Notes: a model not told the origin generated them from the sequence alone. A stretch of 64,000 nucleotides of DNA from Pseudevernia furfuracea (GCA_022315425.1 JAIUPT010000050.1:372001-436000); one strand, 5' to 3'; counted from the stretch's first letter, positions 46,775 to 58,086 are shown. A program made the numbers and translations.

Positions 46775-48123
46775 CTTTTTGAGCTCCTAGGTGTCTGAGG
46801 ATGATGTGGGCTCATCTGCGTCGAGGGACCAATGGCAGGGGTGTTTGCGTGCCATCTGCGTAAATCGTTGGCTACCGATGAAGCATGAACGGATAGCCGC
46901 ATCAAGGACGGTGCAAATGCATCTTTCTGTCAATCTTCACACGATAGAGGAGGTCGGTGCTATGCCAAGTTCAGATAAGAAGTTGAATTCAAGGTTATCC
47001 TTCTGCAACTGCAACTGCAAGATGTTGAGCAGCAGGGCAAGGATGCATTTATTTACTTTAATTATTGCTCGTGCGCAAGATTATCATTATCAGTAATCAT
47101 GATGAAGAACCAATAGTGTGGGACTGGGGAAGCAGCAATTGGCGAATCCCATTATTCATTATTCCCAGCGGGCTGGGTCCGGGGGTCCCCAAGCTTCCAA
47201 GCTTCCAACTTGTTTCCAAGCTTCCCAAGCAAGCTTCGGAGCGGGTCGTCTCCTCGTCTCCTTCGTCTTCTCGCTTCCTCATTTTGCTGGGCCTCCTCAA
47301 TCTTGGCGTGTCAAAAGCCTCCCAGCAATAATGCCGGCGTAGCACCAGCCTCCATGGCTTCAAACTTTAAACAACATTAACGGGATTAGTATGATGCTAT
47401 CATTCATCATTATCGACGGCTTATATTACTCTCCAGTCTAGGCTGCGTGGCAACTGGCAAATGATACTCATTATTATTGCCTCTTATGGGACATTGCCAC
47501 GCAGATGTCAGCCTCTCTATCTCTAGCATCTAGCAGCCGTTGCAAAGTCAAAGGGAAAGGGTTTTTTTTCCTTCGCGGCCTTATCCTCCCTGGCTATCCT
47601 ACAGACGAAAGTCCCGTAGTACTTGGTTCATTATTATTATTCAGGGTAGAGTACTGCGAGTGGAATTAACTTCGTTGCATTAAGGAGGTACTCTATTTTT
47701 CTCTTTTTTCGTCAAGAAAACAATCAGTGAGAAAAAATTCGGAAAAAAATTCGGAAAATTCAATTCGGTCACAGGACGCTGAGAAATTATTCGTTCGACG
47801 GACGAACTGTCATTTTTTATGCAGGTCAAAATGCACCCGCCACCATCTGCTTTCCTCAATTCCCTTTCAGTCTTGCCGATTTCGGTTTGACCGCTCATAA
47901 TATCACATCTACGCGTTTCCCCAAAGTACACATCCTAACTTTCACATTTCCTATAGCCGCTTCTATCATCCCACGTCAGCCGATTTTCTAATGCAAGTGT
48001 CCGTTTTGGACCAATTGACCCTTCGTCTCTCATATCAAATGAGACTTTGTGCCATCTCTTACGAGTCTAATCTTTCCTCTCCTTCTCTCCTACTCATTTC
48101 TCCTTTTGCAAATTCTGTGCATC
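46775..48123. other. Intergenic, divergent promoters
   Basis: AT-rich tracts lie around 47360-47430 and 47680-47760. A cluster of CAAGCTTCC-type words lies at 47188-47240 (listed as a repeat). CCACGTCAGCC occurs near 47972. No gene is seen. Confidence 0.4.
47188..47240 (+). repeat. Short AAGCTTCC(A) iterations
   Basis: CCAAGCTT or close variants occur about five times in 53 bp with irregular spacing. This simple low-order repeat lies in the promoter region between the hydrolase-phosphatase and dehydratase genes. Confidence 0.6.
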
Positions 48124-50177
48124 ATGGATCGATCAAACCAGGAAAAGCAGCATGAGGTTGAGGAGCCAAGATTTCTCGACTTCCCTCATTTACCCAACGG
48201 AGTCATTCAAGATGGCAAGCTAAGATTAAACCGATATTCCTCCACCATCACCAAAGATCATGACTTCCCAGGAGCGCAGGTCGGTTTTGGCCTACCAAAT
48301 ACAGAGGATATCCTGCTCATCTACGTACAGGCAATGCTGTACGCCGCAGGTGTACCTGACCGAGAGTCGATGAAAAATAGCCCGCATGTTGGCGTGGCTT
48401 CAGTGTGGTGGGAAGGCAATCCATGCAAGTAAGAGATCCAATTTGTCTTGATTGTTTTGCCGTAGCTGACACACTCACCCAGTATGCATCGTAAGTCTCG
48501 CTTTTACGAAGCTCTAAGCAAACGCAAAGGCTCGACCAAATGTCTCTGATCTGTGTAATTATGTTAGTGCTCGACCTTGGGAAAACCGTCAAAGATTCAA
48601 TCCAGAAGCAAGGGATGTTAGCATGGCAATACAACACCATCGGGGTCTCTGATGCTATCACGATGGGTGGCGAGGGTGAGAACCTAAAGAATGCAGTGTC
48701 TGCCTTGGTGCTGACACTCGCAGGAATGCGGTTTTCTCTTCAGACCAGGGAGATCATTGCAGACAGTATCGAGACAGTCACGTGCGCACAACATCATGAT
48801 GCTTGCATTACTCTGCCTGGCTGCGACAAGAATATGCCTGGCGTGATCATGGCTATGGCCAGACATAACAGACCGTCCATCATGATCTACGGTGGCACCA
48901 TCGCCGTCGGGTACAGCAATCTCCTCCGAAAGCCCATCAACATCTCGACCTGCTATGAAGCATCTGGAGCATACAACTACAATACTTTAAAGCAACCGGA
49001 AGATGGCGGAGACGTGACAAAGACCAGGGATGAGATCATGGACGACATTGAGCAGCATGCGTGTCCCGGGGCAGGTGCTTGTGGAGGGATGTATACAGCA
49101 AATACGATGGCTACCGCTATCGAATCTATGGGCCTCACACTTCCAGGATCGTCATCTACCCCTGCCACATCTCCTGCGAAGATGCGGGAATGCGTCAAGG
49201 CTGCAGACGCAATCAGAACCTGCATGGAGAAAGACATCAAGCCCCTTGATCTCCTCACCAAACAATCCTTCGAGAACGCTCTTGTCATGACTATGGCGCT
49301 TGGTGGTAGTACAAATGGTGTCGTACATTTCCTCGCCATGGCTGCCACAGCTGGCGTGGATCTCACACTTGACGACATTCAGCGCGTCAGTAATAAAATC
49401 CCATTCATTGCAAATCTGGCTCCTAGTGGGAAGTATTACATGGCAGATCTCTATGATATAGGCGGTGTTCCCTCCGTGCAGAAGCTACTGATTGCGGCCG
49501 GTCTTTTAGAAGGGAATATTCCTACCATTACTGGCAAGACTCTGGCCGAGAACGTGGACTCCTTCCCCTCTCTCCAGCAAGACCAGGTCATCATCCAACC
49601 ACTCTCAAACCCCATTAAAGCAACAGGCCATCTACAGATCCTACGAGGCAATCTCGCTCCTGGAGGTGCGGTAGCTAAGATCACGGGCAAAGAAGGCACT
49701 AAATTCACTGGCATCGCTCGCGTCTTTGATAAAGAACGCGAACTAGACATCGCTCTCAACAAGGGTGAAATCCCTCACAGTCCTAACCTGGTTCTCATTG
49801 TACGGTACGAAGGTCCGAAAGGTGGACCGGGGATGCCAGAACAATTGAAATCTTCAGCAGCGATAATGGGCGCCAAGCTTACCAACATAGCCCTAGTGAC
49901 GGATGGTCGATACTCAGGAGCAAGCCATGGGTTCATCGTGGGACATGTCGTACCCGAGGCTGCTGTTGGTGGCCCTATTGCGGTTGTGCAGAATGGAGAT
50001 ATTGTCACGATCAGTGCGGAGACGAACGAGCTGAGCATGGATGTCAGTGAGGAGGAGATCAAAGAGAGGCTGTCGAAGTGGAAGAGGCCTAAGAGGGCTG
50101 CCACAAGAGGAGTTTTGGCGAAGTACGAGGCTCTGGTGGGAGATGCAAGCCATGGTGCATTGACGGATGCCTTTTGA
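48124..50177 (+). CDS. Dihydroxy-acid dehydratase family (IlvD/Edd), 607 aa
   Basis: Exons 48124-48279, 48331-48428, 48483-48490, 48568-48675 and 48724-50177 sum to 608 codons. The third exon is only 8 nt and supplies parts of Asn85 and Leu88 plus Met-His, rebuilding the strongly conserved GNPCNMHL motif. Iron-sulphur cluster cysteines are Cys84 (GNPCNMHL), Cys157 (GCDKNMPG) and Cys243 (GACGGMYTANTM). The C-terminal barrel has TDGRYSGASHGFIVGH. The enzyme dehydrates 2,3-dihydroxy-acids in valine/isoleucine synthesis. The N-terminus (MDRSNQEKQ...) is acidic and lacks an obvious mitochondrial presequence, unlike Ilv3. It is probably a secondary paralogue, possibly acting on sugar acids or in a cytosolic or cluster-linked pathway. 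Confidence 0.92.
48483..48490 (+). other. 8-nt micro-exon of the dehydratase gene
   Basis: Sequence TATGCATC lies between acceptor CACCCAG and donor GTAAGT. Both neighbouring exons keep phase only if it is included, and inclusion restores Asn-Met-His-Leu of the Fe-S motif. Confidence 0.88.
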
Positions 50178-50512
50178 GAGAGGACGGACTAAAAGCATTT
50201 TCATAGACGACACGGCAGCCAGATGGAGGCATCTGGATGTACATGTTTATTATGGAAACAGTAAAAACGCTCAATGGCCTGCGGAACCTTGCACCAGGCA
50301 AATGCAACGGAGGATCGAAAACATAAGGTACTGGCTGCTCCGCCAAGCGCTGCCAGCAAGGAATGGTTCCGTAGGGCTGCACTAGCGGCTCGTTTAAGCG
50401 AGCCTCCACAACGCGGAAATTCGAGAACGACAGTAGCAACAATAGTGACGACGATTCTCAAGCAACATTACACCAAGACCCTTCATTGCTGAGACTTGTC
50501 AGTTCGATAATC
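50178..50512. other. Intergenic, eS19 promoter
   Basis: No gene is seen. This is the 5' flank of the ribosomal protein gene. Confidence 0.4.
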
Positions 50513-51371
50513 ATGACGGGGGGTGTTAGTGTCCGCGATGTCGACGTGAGTAGCCGCCTTCATCTTTCCCAAAACGAGGCACGGTGTGCAACAGCGAACA
50601 GTCTGGCGAAGGCTTCTAGGACGAAGCTCAGCGAAGCTTCGAAGTGATATAGAGCATACAGACGGAGATGGCTGACATACTCTGGTTGGTTACAGGCTCA
50701 GAAATTCATCACCGCCTACTCCGCTTTCCTGAAGCGACAAGGAAAGCTGCCTATCCCTGGTACGTCTTCAGCGCTGAAACGGGCTGCTACTGCTGTGCCC
50801 ACACTTCTACTCCAATAAAAGACGGACCATTAGCTAACCACCAACTCTGTGCCTAGGCTGGGTCGACACCGTCAAAACATCTCCTTCCAAAGAACTCCCA
50901 CCCCAATCAATCGACTGGTACGTCCTCCAACTCCTCCTTCCTCAGCACCCGACACCCTTCTCCCCATGATCCTTCCGATAATATCATAACATCTATATAC
51001 TAGGTTCTACACCCGCGCCGCAGCCGTCGCCCGCCACATCTACCTCCGTAAAACTGTCGGAGTCGGCCGCATGCGAAAAGTGCACGGCAGCACCAAGAAC
51101 CGTGGCTCAAGACCCTCTCACCATGTCGATGCAAGTGGATCGGTGGATCGTAAGGTGATGCAGGCGTTGGAGAACATCGGTGTATTGGAGAAGGATGAGG
51201 AGAGGGGTGGGAGGAGAATCACGCAGAGTGGGCAGAGAGATTTGGACCGTGAGTCAACATTCTAGTGTCGAGGGTATCATTCGGCTGTTGGATGTCTGCT
51301 GACTTGGTTTATGTGATACAGGGATCGCTCAGACTACGCTTGAGGAGTCGGATGAGGAGGACGAGGAGTAG
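50513..51371 (+). CDS. Small-subunit ribosomal protein eS19, 150 aa
   Basis: Exons 50513-50545, 50696-50759, 50857-50917, 51004-51248 and 51322-51371 sum to 151 codons. Family landmarks in order are GGVSVRDVD, FITAYSAFLKRQGKLPIPGW, VDTVKTS, ELPPQSIDWFYTRAAAVARH, IYLRKTVGVGRM, and GSRPSHHVDASGSVDRKVMQ. The acidic ESDEEDEE tail is typical of fungal eS19. It belongs to the head of the 40S subunit and is needed for 18S rRNA maturation. Four introns, clustered towards the 5' end with the longest first (150 nt), fit the usual pattern of fungal ribosomal protein genes. Confidence 0.96.
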
Positions 51372-51707
51372 AGTTAAATGCGGGCTTCTGTATTATTTCG
51401 AGATTAGCTAGCATGGGCGTAAATTTGCCGTCCAGCGGCTCGAATAGGCATGCTTGCTAAGAAGGCTGAATGAAATATATTGAAATCAGTCGACCAACGC
51501 TTCGACATCAATTCTTGTCGCCGAGCCAGACATTTCGAGGGACAAGCTTTCGCCACCAGCCAAGCCTGACATTCATTTAGTTGTATTACCTCACCGAGTC
51601 ATTTTTCAAAAATTTCCAAGCCAACAATCTTCCTTTACTCTCCCACTTATTGACAGGAATCAAAAACCCTCGTCCATCGGAAACCTCCCTGCCCGTCCTC
51701 GAGCATA
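51372..51707. other. Intergenic
   Basis: Flanks of eS19 and the first 2EXR gene. No gene is seen. Confidence 0.4.
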
Positions 51708-52478
51708 ATGGTGTCGCACTGGAAAGCAAGATCCAGGATGATGGATTCTGCTCGCACAGCCCACAACGAGGGCACTCCTTCCCCTTTTTTTAGACTCCCA
51801 ACAGAGTTACGGCATTGCGTGTACCGCTTCCTTATGCCGTGCATCATCCGTCCCCGCAAAACCCCACTGGAAATGGTCTTTGAAGACAAACACGAGCAAA
51901 AGCTCTCAATCGCCCTCTTCCTCGTCAACAGGCAGGTTTATGAAGAGCTATCCTACTTTCTATATCAATACAATCATTTCGTTATCTCGATCAACTGCGG
52001 CAGAGTGGCTTGCGTGGCCCTCGAGTCCCCAATCCTCTGGGAACTGGGTCAGACGGAATCTATATCTGTCAAACTGGCAAGCAGCATCAGACATATCGAT
52101 ATCGACCTTGAATGCGTGGAACGGCGGAGCTTTACCACTACTACTTCGATGAACCTGCGCTTGACTCCGCTCCTGGAGTACGTTTGTGAGCACCTGCGAG
52201 CTTTCCGATGCCTGCAAACTATCAAGGTGCGGTGGAAGATGAATGGAGACTTGAGTTATGGGCTAAGGTCTGACACTGTCATCTTCATACTGGGACCTCT
52301 AGAGCAACTGCAGGCCGACATGCCCCGTGTGCAGATCACTGTTCAAGCTACACAGCAACAAAGCAAAAGTGAAATTGGAGATAACCTTAATGACTTGGGA
52401 GCCGATGTCAAGTTACAAGACTACTTGTCAAGGCTCAGGAAACATTGGAAACGTCCTAAAATGATCAAAGAGTGTTAG
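51708..52478 (+). CDS. 2EXR (F-box-like) domain protein, 256 aa
   Basis: A single exon from ATG 51708. After a short Ser/Thr-rich start, the FFRLPTELRHCVYRFLMP motif (about residues 27-44) is the F-box-like opening of the 2EXR domain. LFLVNRQVYEELSYFLYQYN forms the second conserved helix pair. The remainder is a mixed helix/strand domain with no catalytic residues. 2EXR proteins are abundant and fast-evolving in Pezizomycotina, and their function is mostly unknown. It is the first of six related genes or relics between 51.7 and 59.8 kb. Confidence 0.8.
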   Translation: MVSHWKARSRMMDSARTAHNEGTPSPFFRLPTELRHCVYRFLMPCIIRPRKTPLEMVFEDKHEQKLSIALFLVNRQVYEELSYFLYQYNHFVISINCGRVACVALESPILWELGQTESISVKLASSIRHIDIDLECVERRSFTTTTSMNLRLTPLLEYVCEHLRAFRCLQTIKVRWKMNGDLSYGLRSDTVIFILGPLEQLQADMPRVQITVQATQQQSKSEIGDNLNDLGADVKLQDYLSRLRKHWKRPKMIKEC

Positions 52479-52807
52479 AATACAAGTCATCAAGGTTAAG
52501 GATTCGACACAGATTTTTGTCCTCTGTGTTGACCATTAACAATCACCACATCCATTCCAAATGCGAAAGCCAAGCCACGATCTTGAAATTCTTGGGACTG
52601 ATCCAGACCCGCAAGGAAACTGCGACCTGTGGCAAATAACCAAGCCTTAAAAACTTGCGCTCCCACTGCATCGGGAAAGCTTGAAAGCAGTTTCTGCAAT
52701 TCAGCGCCTCCTCAACCTCTCTTGCATCTTTCTCTATATTATAAAAAGCTTACCCAAGATCTGCTCTTCTTCTTGCGCGGACTCTTAAACCACAGATAGA
52801 AAGCACA
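52479..52807. other. Intergenic between two 2EXR genes
   Basis: No gene is seen. A TATA-like TATATTATAAAA lies near 52735, about 70 bp upstream of the next ATG, and is a plausible core promoter. Confidence 0.4.
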
Positions 52808-53917
52808 ATGATGACCAACTCAAGCTGGTGGGGCGAGAGCGACATGGTTCTCCCGTCGATGGTTGTGACCGCCAACCCGCAAGAACACCAGTTCCCTCTC
52901 ATGAGACTCCCTGGAGATCTACGTAACGTCATCTACCGCCATTCCCTTGACCACGCACTTCCCAATCTTATACTTCCGAGATGGCAGGACAGAATGCAGG
53001 CTTGGCATGAGTATTCAAACGACCATTTGGTAGCAACAGTGCGCATTGTCGCAAGCTCGTTCACCAACCTTCAGCTCTCCAATCGTCGAGTCTACCAAGA
53101 AGCATCCTACATCCTCTACCAAACCTGCCAGTTTTCCTTCAACATTGCTCCAACCCACGCTTCTTTCTTGGACGGATGTTTGCTGTCAGGATCCCTCACT
53201 CAGAATGTCCAGGATAAGAGTTACATTCAGAGAATAACAAATGTCGTCCTTAATGCAAACTGGGACGGATACGACTGGGCCCACATTCGGAAATTCAAAT
53301 GGACAAATTGGAAGAACATTACGTTCATGGTCTGTTGCGAATTGCGAGGATTCTTTGGCCTGCGAAGACTTACCTTGGACTGGAAAGTGCCTAACCCGGG
53401 TGATGTTCTTCAGCCAACAAAATTCCAATGGCTATCGATCTCCCCATGTTTCGAGTGGCTGCATGCGGAACGCCCTGAGGTCTGCATGGAGGTGCTGGCA
53501 TGGGAGATAATACCCGGGAGCGCACCCTGGAAACATCGGGAAATTCGCAGAAGTCTTGCGAAATACGCTGAAGAGCTTCTAGAGGCCACCGAAAGGCCCC
53601 CACACACATCAGTATTCCTTCCCAATCCGAGATATTCGAGTCACCAAGGGCCACCACTTGTGCCTCCCAACCCGAGATATTCGAATTCCCAAGGGCCACC
53701 ACTTGTGCCTCCCAATCCGAGATATTCGAGTCACCAAGGGCCACCACTTGTGCCTCCCAACCCGAGATATTCGAATTCCCAAGGGTCACCAATTGTCCCT
53801 CCCAATCAGAGATTATCAAGTCATCATGGGTCGTCCATCCCAAGTAGGCCTTCACAGAATCCGTTCGCCTACAGGTACGGTGTTCCACTGTTGCCTAACC
53901 CACGTCGAAGCCTTTAG
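52808..53917 (+). CDS. 2EXR domain protein with C-terminal 15-residue repeats, 369 aa
   Basis: A single exon. FPLMRLPGDLRNVIYRHSLD (about residues 30-49) opens the 2EXR domain, and LQLSNRRVYQEASYILYQTC gives the second motif. After residue 270 the protein becomes a tandem array of about five units of the form PNPRYS(SH/NS)QGPPLVP, Pro-rich and probably disordered. The array ends in a Ser/Arg-rich tail. It is a sister to the gene just upstream, in the same orientation. The repeats are unique to this copy among its neighbours. Confidence 0.8.
   Translation: MMTNSSWWGESDMVLPSMVVTANPQEHQFPLMRLPGDLRNVIYRHSLDHALPNLILPRWQDRMQAWHEYSNDHLVATVRIVASSFTNLQLSNRRVYQEASYILYQTCQFSFNIAPTHASFLDGCLLSGSLTQNVQDKSYIQRITNVVLNANWDGYDWAHIRKFKWTNWKNITFMVCCELRGFFGLRRLTLDWKVPNPGDVLQPTKFQWLSISPCFEWLHAERPEVCMEVLAWEIIPGSAPWKHREIRRSLAKYAEELLEATERPPHTSVFLPNPRYSSHQGPPLVPPNPRYSNSQGPPLVPPNPRYSSHQGPPLVPPNPRYSNSQGSPIVPPNQRLSSHHGSSIPSRPSQNPFAYRYGVPLLPNPRRSL
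53621..53842 (+). repeat. Coding minisatellite, 45-bp unit, about 4.9 copies
   Basis: Unit starts at 53621, 53666, 53711, 53756 and 53801 (the last degenerate). Copies 1 and 3 share one variant (Ser-His) and copies 2 and 4 another (Asn-Ser), showing a 90-bp higher-order duplication. The length is a multiple of three, so the frame is kept. Confidence 0.92.
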
Positions 53918-54263
53918 AGCCCCGAGAACAGGGCCATTTGTGGATCGCAATTGTTCCATACTGATGGTGTACTTCGGAGAAGGCTCAATTTGGTTAGGCG
54001 GGCCCAGTCGTAGAGTATGGAATGCGTGCAACGAATCGAGATGTAGTGAAACACTCTTTATGTTTAATAGGGCCAATGGATTGAGCTCTAACGCTCTACT
54101 GACTCGCTAAAGAGCTCAGGCGCTTGGAGATCTGCAAACTTCCGCACATTCAGTCGCGCCTCTTGCGACGAATGCACTTGAGTTATTAATGTTCGGACTA
54201 CAAAAAGTGAATGAAAGGACTATCTAATACTTTGCCCTCCCCTGTGTCGCATGACTGCAAACA
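53918..54263. other. Intergenic
   Basis: No gene is supported. Confidence 0.4.
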
Positions 54264-55077
54264 ATGCTATTGACAATTCTCATACATTTCAGCGTGTTCA
54301 TCCTAGTATCCAAATCATACACCGTCCACCAGAAACGCCAAGGTGCGTCAACCTCGATTGCTGGTAGCTACACTAGCACGAAGATTAACCATCATCTCAG
54401 GAAGCTACGACATCACCCGCAGCGGCCGCTACACCATTGTCAACTGCGGTAACAGCGACGCGGCCCGTCTCGTCAGCCTACTCGACAATCTCTGGACTGT
54501 GCTGCAACCGTCGATCCGTGACGCCTCACTCATTGACCCTAGCCCCGCCTTTCGTGCCTTCTACGCTTCCGCAAACAACGCTCCATACGTGAGGCAGCTT
54601 CTTACGAACGTGACCACCGGCGTCTCCCTCTACTCACCCGAGCAACCTTTCCATCAGACCGGCTCTCCGCTTTTCATATGCGCAACAGAGGGCGGACAAG
54701 TCGTCGGCAAGCGTAGTAAGATAGATTACTATTATCATTGCCTACTCAATCCCTATGACAGTCTTATTGCCGTCAGCGGAACTCCTTACGTTGTCGTCTG
54801 CCCATATCTCTTCTCAAGCGGAGTCCCGGACTTGCCACAGGCGGACAGTTGCCTGGAAACCAATATTTCTCTCAATCGATTCCGGACCATGGGGTTCGAC
54901 TTTACGAAGTTCAAAGTCTGGATTTTACTGGAGGGAATAGTGAGGTATTACATTTACGCTACGACGGGGTCTTCGGGCAGCTTTGCGACGGACGTGAATA
55001 AGTGCGTAAGATTGGGGACAAGGCAGATGGTGGAGAACCCTAGTAATTATGTTTACTACGTTGCTAGTAAGCCTTGA
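54264..55077 (+). CDS. Secreted M35-like protein lacking the zinc-binding histidines, 251 aa
   Basis: Exons 54264-54342 and 54401-55077 (intron 58 nt, GTGCGT...TTAACC...CTCAG) give 252 codons. A signal peptide occupies the first exon (LLTILIHFSVFILV) and ends with a Lys-Arg site (QKRQG). The mature part has four to six Cys and the pattern of fungal secreted metalloprotease-like proteins (YTIVNCG, VVVCPYLF, YVYYVAS near the end). Where those carry HExxH, this protein reads LEGIVR: the Glu stays but both His are replaced. It is therefore probably a non-catalytic relative. The assignment to an M35-like fold is by eye and could be wrong; secretion is well supported. Confidence 0.62.
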
Positions 55078-55703
55078 CCACCTCTCATCACATTAAGTCG
55101 GCTTGGAGGAGGCGACTGAGCGTTTGATGTAGGTATCTACGGCCAATGCCGAGATTTCCCAGACCTCTCCGTGCCAAGACGAAGACCACTAGAGAATACG
55201 ACAATACCAGACCGAATTCACCTGGATGGTGAGGGACGAAATGCGACGAGCCCTGCTGCTTTTGCTGGTCCTAGTCAGGATGTAGTGGTGCTCCCGTCGG
55301 GTAGCGTGGACATATAGATTACAGGGAGACAAACGGACTACCATAGCAAAACAAATTATTTCAAACATTTTCTACGAGCCACAGTGCAAGGATCGATTTC
55401 GTGTGGAATCAGAGGAATAACTGCCAGATTGGGGTTTTTTAGTTTGAGGATTGTTCGGGCAGAGACTTAGATTTATCTCAGCTCCTTTCGACTCCCTTTA
55501 CCTCCACCCTTACCGATGTTGACCTGCACTTCATAAGGCTAGTTTTACCTAGGTGTGAGCAGAATTGAGAGTGCTCATGAAAGGGTTTTCAAACCCGAAT
55601 CGTTTCTCCGTCTTCTCTCAAACAAAAACAGCGACTAAGGTGACGACAATACTCGTCACCTGCTCGTGTCAACTCAAGTCTTATGGAGATAGCGAATCAA
55701 GAC
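55078..55703. other. Intergenic
   Basis: No gene is supported. Confidence 0.4.
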
Positions 55704-56455
55704 ATGGCTTCTTCGTTGACAGTCAACTAGCACTTACTCTTCCTAGATCTTCCCACGGAAGTCCGTAATATAATCTACTATCACGCCCTAAGCAATTCCA
55801 CCATATATGTAGGTCAAGCCTGGCCACTGAAAGACGTTGACGCTGGTCATCTTTATATCAAGTCGGAGTGGCCATCCCATCGGCTTTTTACTCACTTGCA
55901 AACAGATTCACATCGAAGCTTACCATATCCTTCACAAACACGGGCATTTTCACATGTGCGTGGCCGCCTCCAACTCCGCAATTGAGTGTTTGGGCCTTCG
56001 CTTTGCTGTTGGGAAGACATAGGGGGAACACTTCGATTGGGTCAGACATAGATATTGAAATGGGCTGGGTGGATTTTGGTGGTTCCTGGAACTATCCCGG
56101 TGATTTCTTTTATCCCTCGAGTAACATTCCAAGTCTTTGTGACGCTGTCGCCAAACTTCGCGGTGTCAAGACTATCAGAATAATATGGGTTTCTCTTCAG
56201 GGTAGGCCACAGGGGCGGTTGAGGCAGAAAGATGCAAAGGCGAGGGTTGAATACTGTCGCTCGCCCCTGCAGCCTTTTATCTGGTTACGGGCGAAGGTTC
56301 TCGAATTGACAGTTGAGATTGAAACCGGGCGGAGGATGTATCGGTACGAGGGTGGCCTGAAGAAGTCCTGGGAATCAGGCATGGAGCTGGAGAAATGTAT
56401 GCCAGAGAAACTCGCTGATGTCTTGAAGATACCGAAGAGTCAAGTGAGTAACTGA
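55704..56455 (+). pseudogene. 2EXR gene relic 1
   Basis: The reading from ATG 55704 meets TAG after eight codons. FLDLPTEVRNIIYYHAL (2EXR opening) then follows in the same frame. The second motif (LLTCKQIHIEAYHILHKHGHF) lies in another frame near 55892-55954, and the C-terminal half (56036-56455, with DAVAKLRGVKTIRIIW) in a third. At least two frame changes plus the stop indicate a pseudogene. Confidence 0.65.
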
Positions 56456-56783
56456 AATCTATGATTCTGGGACCTACGGAGTCAAAAGGCCACGACTAAG
56501 ACATCTTGAGCCGGGCTAGGAGCCGCCCTCAATATGTACCCGAAAACTTTCTCGATGGGAAGAGACCACACATGGTCGGAATCCTGAATCATCTCATGAT
56601 ACCTTACCCCAAAAAACATCACTCCATTAACATTAAATTCGTCTGAATTCCTCGGTAATCCACCATCCTTGTTCTCATCAAGCCTCAACACGTATGTAAC
56701 AACACTCATCAATGGAAGGACCATAGGTTAGGTCATCCTTGGTTCCATTAAACTCCGAGCGGCTCATCCTTCTGAACCTATCC

Positions 56784-57466
56784 ATGGCCTGCAGACGCAC
56801 CGATCAGAGCGGTTTCCCCTTTCTCAGCCTCTCCCCAGAGGTCCGCAACATCGTTTACAGCTTCGCGCCAACCCCCTCCACAATACGCACCCGTTGCACA
56901 AATACGGAGAAGCGATGGACGAGATTAGGATTGGTAGCAGATTGCCCCAAGAATCGGACTGCTCCCTCTATGAACCTGCTTCCCGCAAACCGTCAAATCC
57001 ACCACGAAGCATCACACATCCCTACCACCACGGCCGCTTCCTAATCCTAGCCTTCGTCTTCAAAACGTTAACCACAACACTCAGCAAGCCGCCAGGCGTC
57101 ACCACGCCATCTCCGCCTGTCAGAAACTTCACCGAGCTAGCAGCCAAAGCCCACCACAAACGTCTCTCTCAAATCCAGAGTATCGAAATCGAAATAAGCT
57201 GGTTCAGGTCTAAAAGTGGTACGCTTCCCTAGCGTTCCTTCACGGGGAGATTGGACAGCATCTGCCGAGAGCTTGACGGGTTCGCTCATCTCAGAGCCAT
57301 CACCGTGACATTGCAGTCGTACTTTGCGGATCTGGCTGGCCTGGAGGGGGTCGATTTATTCGGTTGCTTGGGCAAGCAACGTACGCTGGGGCTTTTGCAG
57401 TCGCTTCGGAAGTTTCAGGGCGAGCATCCGGAGGTTTTCGTTGTGGTTAAGCCACCATCGCGATAG
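56784..57466 (+). pseudogene. 2EXR gene relic 2
   Basis: From ATG 56784, FPFLSLSPEVRNIVYSFAP gives the domain opening. LLPANRQIHHEASHI then follows, after which the frame shifts (HGRFLILAFVF in another frame), a stop occurs at about 57232, and a further fragment with HLRAITVTLQ lies at 57251-57466. The overall order matches the intact paralogues upstream. Confidence 0.6.
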
Positions 57467-58086
57467 GTGACCATTAGTAGGAATACGAAGAAGTGGTGGT
57501 CTCGGTCAAATCATAGAGCTCAGGCTCGAGTCCTGAGGATGGGCCTCTTCGGGAGGAAAGCTGTTTTATGTGAGATACGATGTAGAGCTTGAATGCTCAA
57601 CTACACGTGTAGAAGCAATGGCAAAGATTGCGAGGAGGATCGAATATGAGAGTAGGGAGTGGAGTATGGACTGGCGAATCTTTAAAGAGTCTCCGGAAAG
57701 ATGGCTGTGGATGATTGCTTAGTGGTATCATGACAGGTCTTTCGACTTTTCCAACTTGATAGCACTTGGTGTTCGCTGTGAAAGGTTGTATTCCATAGCA
57801 TGTTCGTGGATACAGGCGGTGAAGGTCCAGACAAAAGTGCGGGGTGTACAAAAGAGGTGTACACCTAGCCTCGCACTAAAAGAAGCCTGGATATGACAAG
57901 ACTGGCCCAAATCATGAACAACACGGCTATGAACTGATGATGGTTGTAGTGTTAGACTCCAAGTTTGTCTCTGTCACTTCGTATTGACACATTCTAATAT
58001 CATTATTCAATGTACATTTCAAAAAACTCGCCACACAAAATCTCCATCCACCAACTCGACATTGCAATTGCATCGAACTGGCCAAT
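57467..58086. other. Intergenic between 2EXR relics
   Basis: No gene is supported. Confidence 0.4.

Noticed and set aside
48049..48123. Upstream hydrophobic extension of the dehydratase as a signal peptide
   Set aside because: That frame begins with GTG, not ATG; the first ATG is 48124.
53391..53888. 165-codon minus-strand frame with repeated WEAQVVALG units
   Set aside because: It is the antisense reading of the coding minisatellite in the 2EXR gene.
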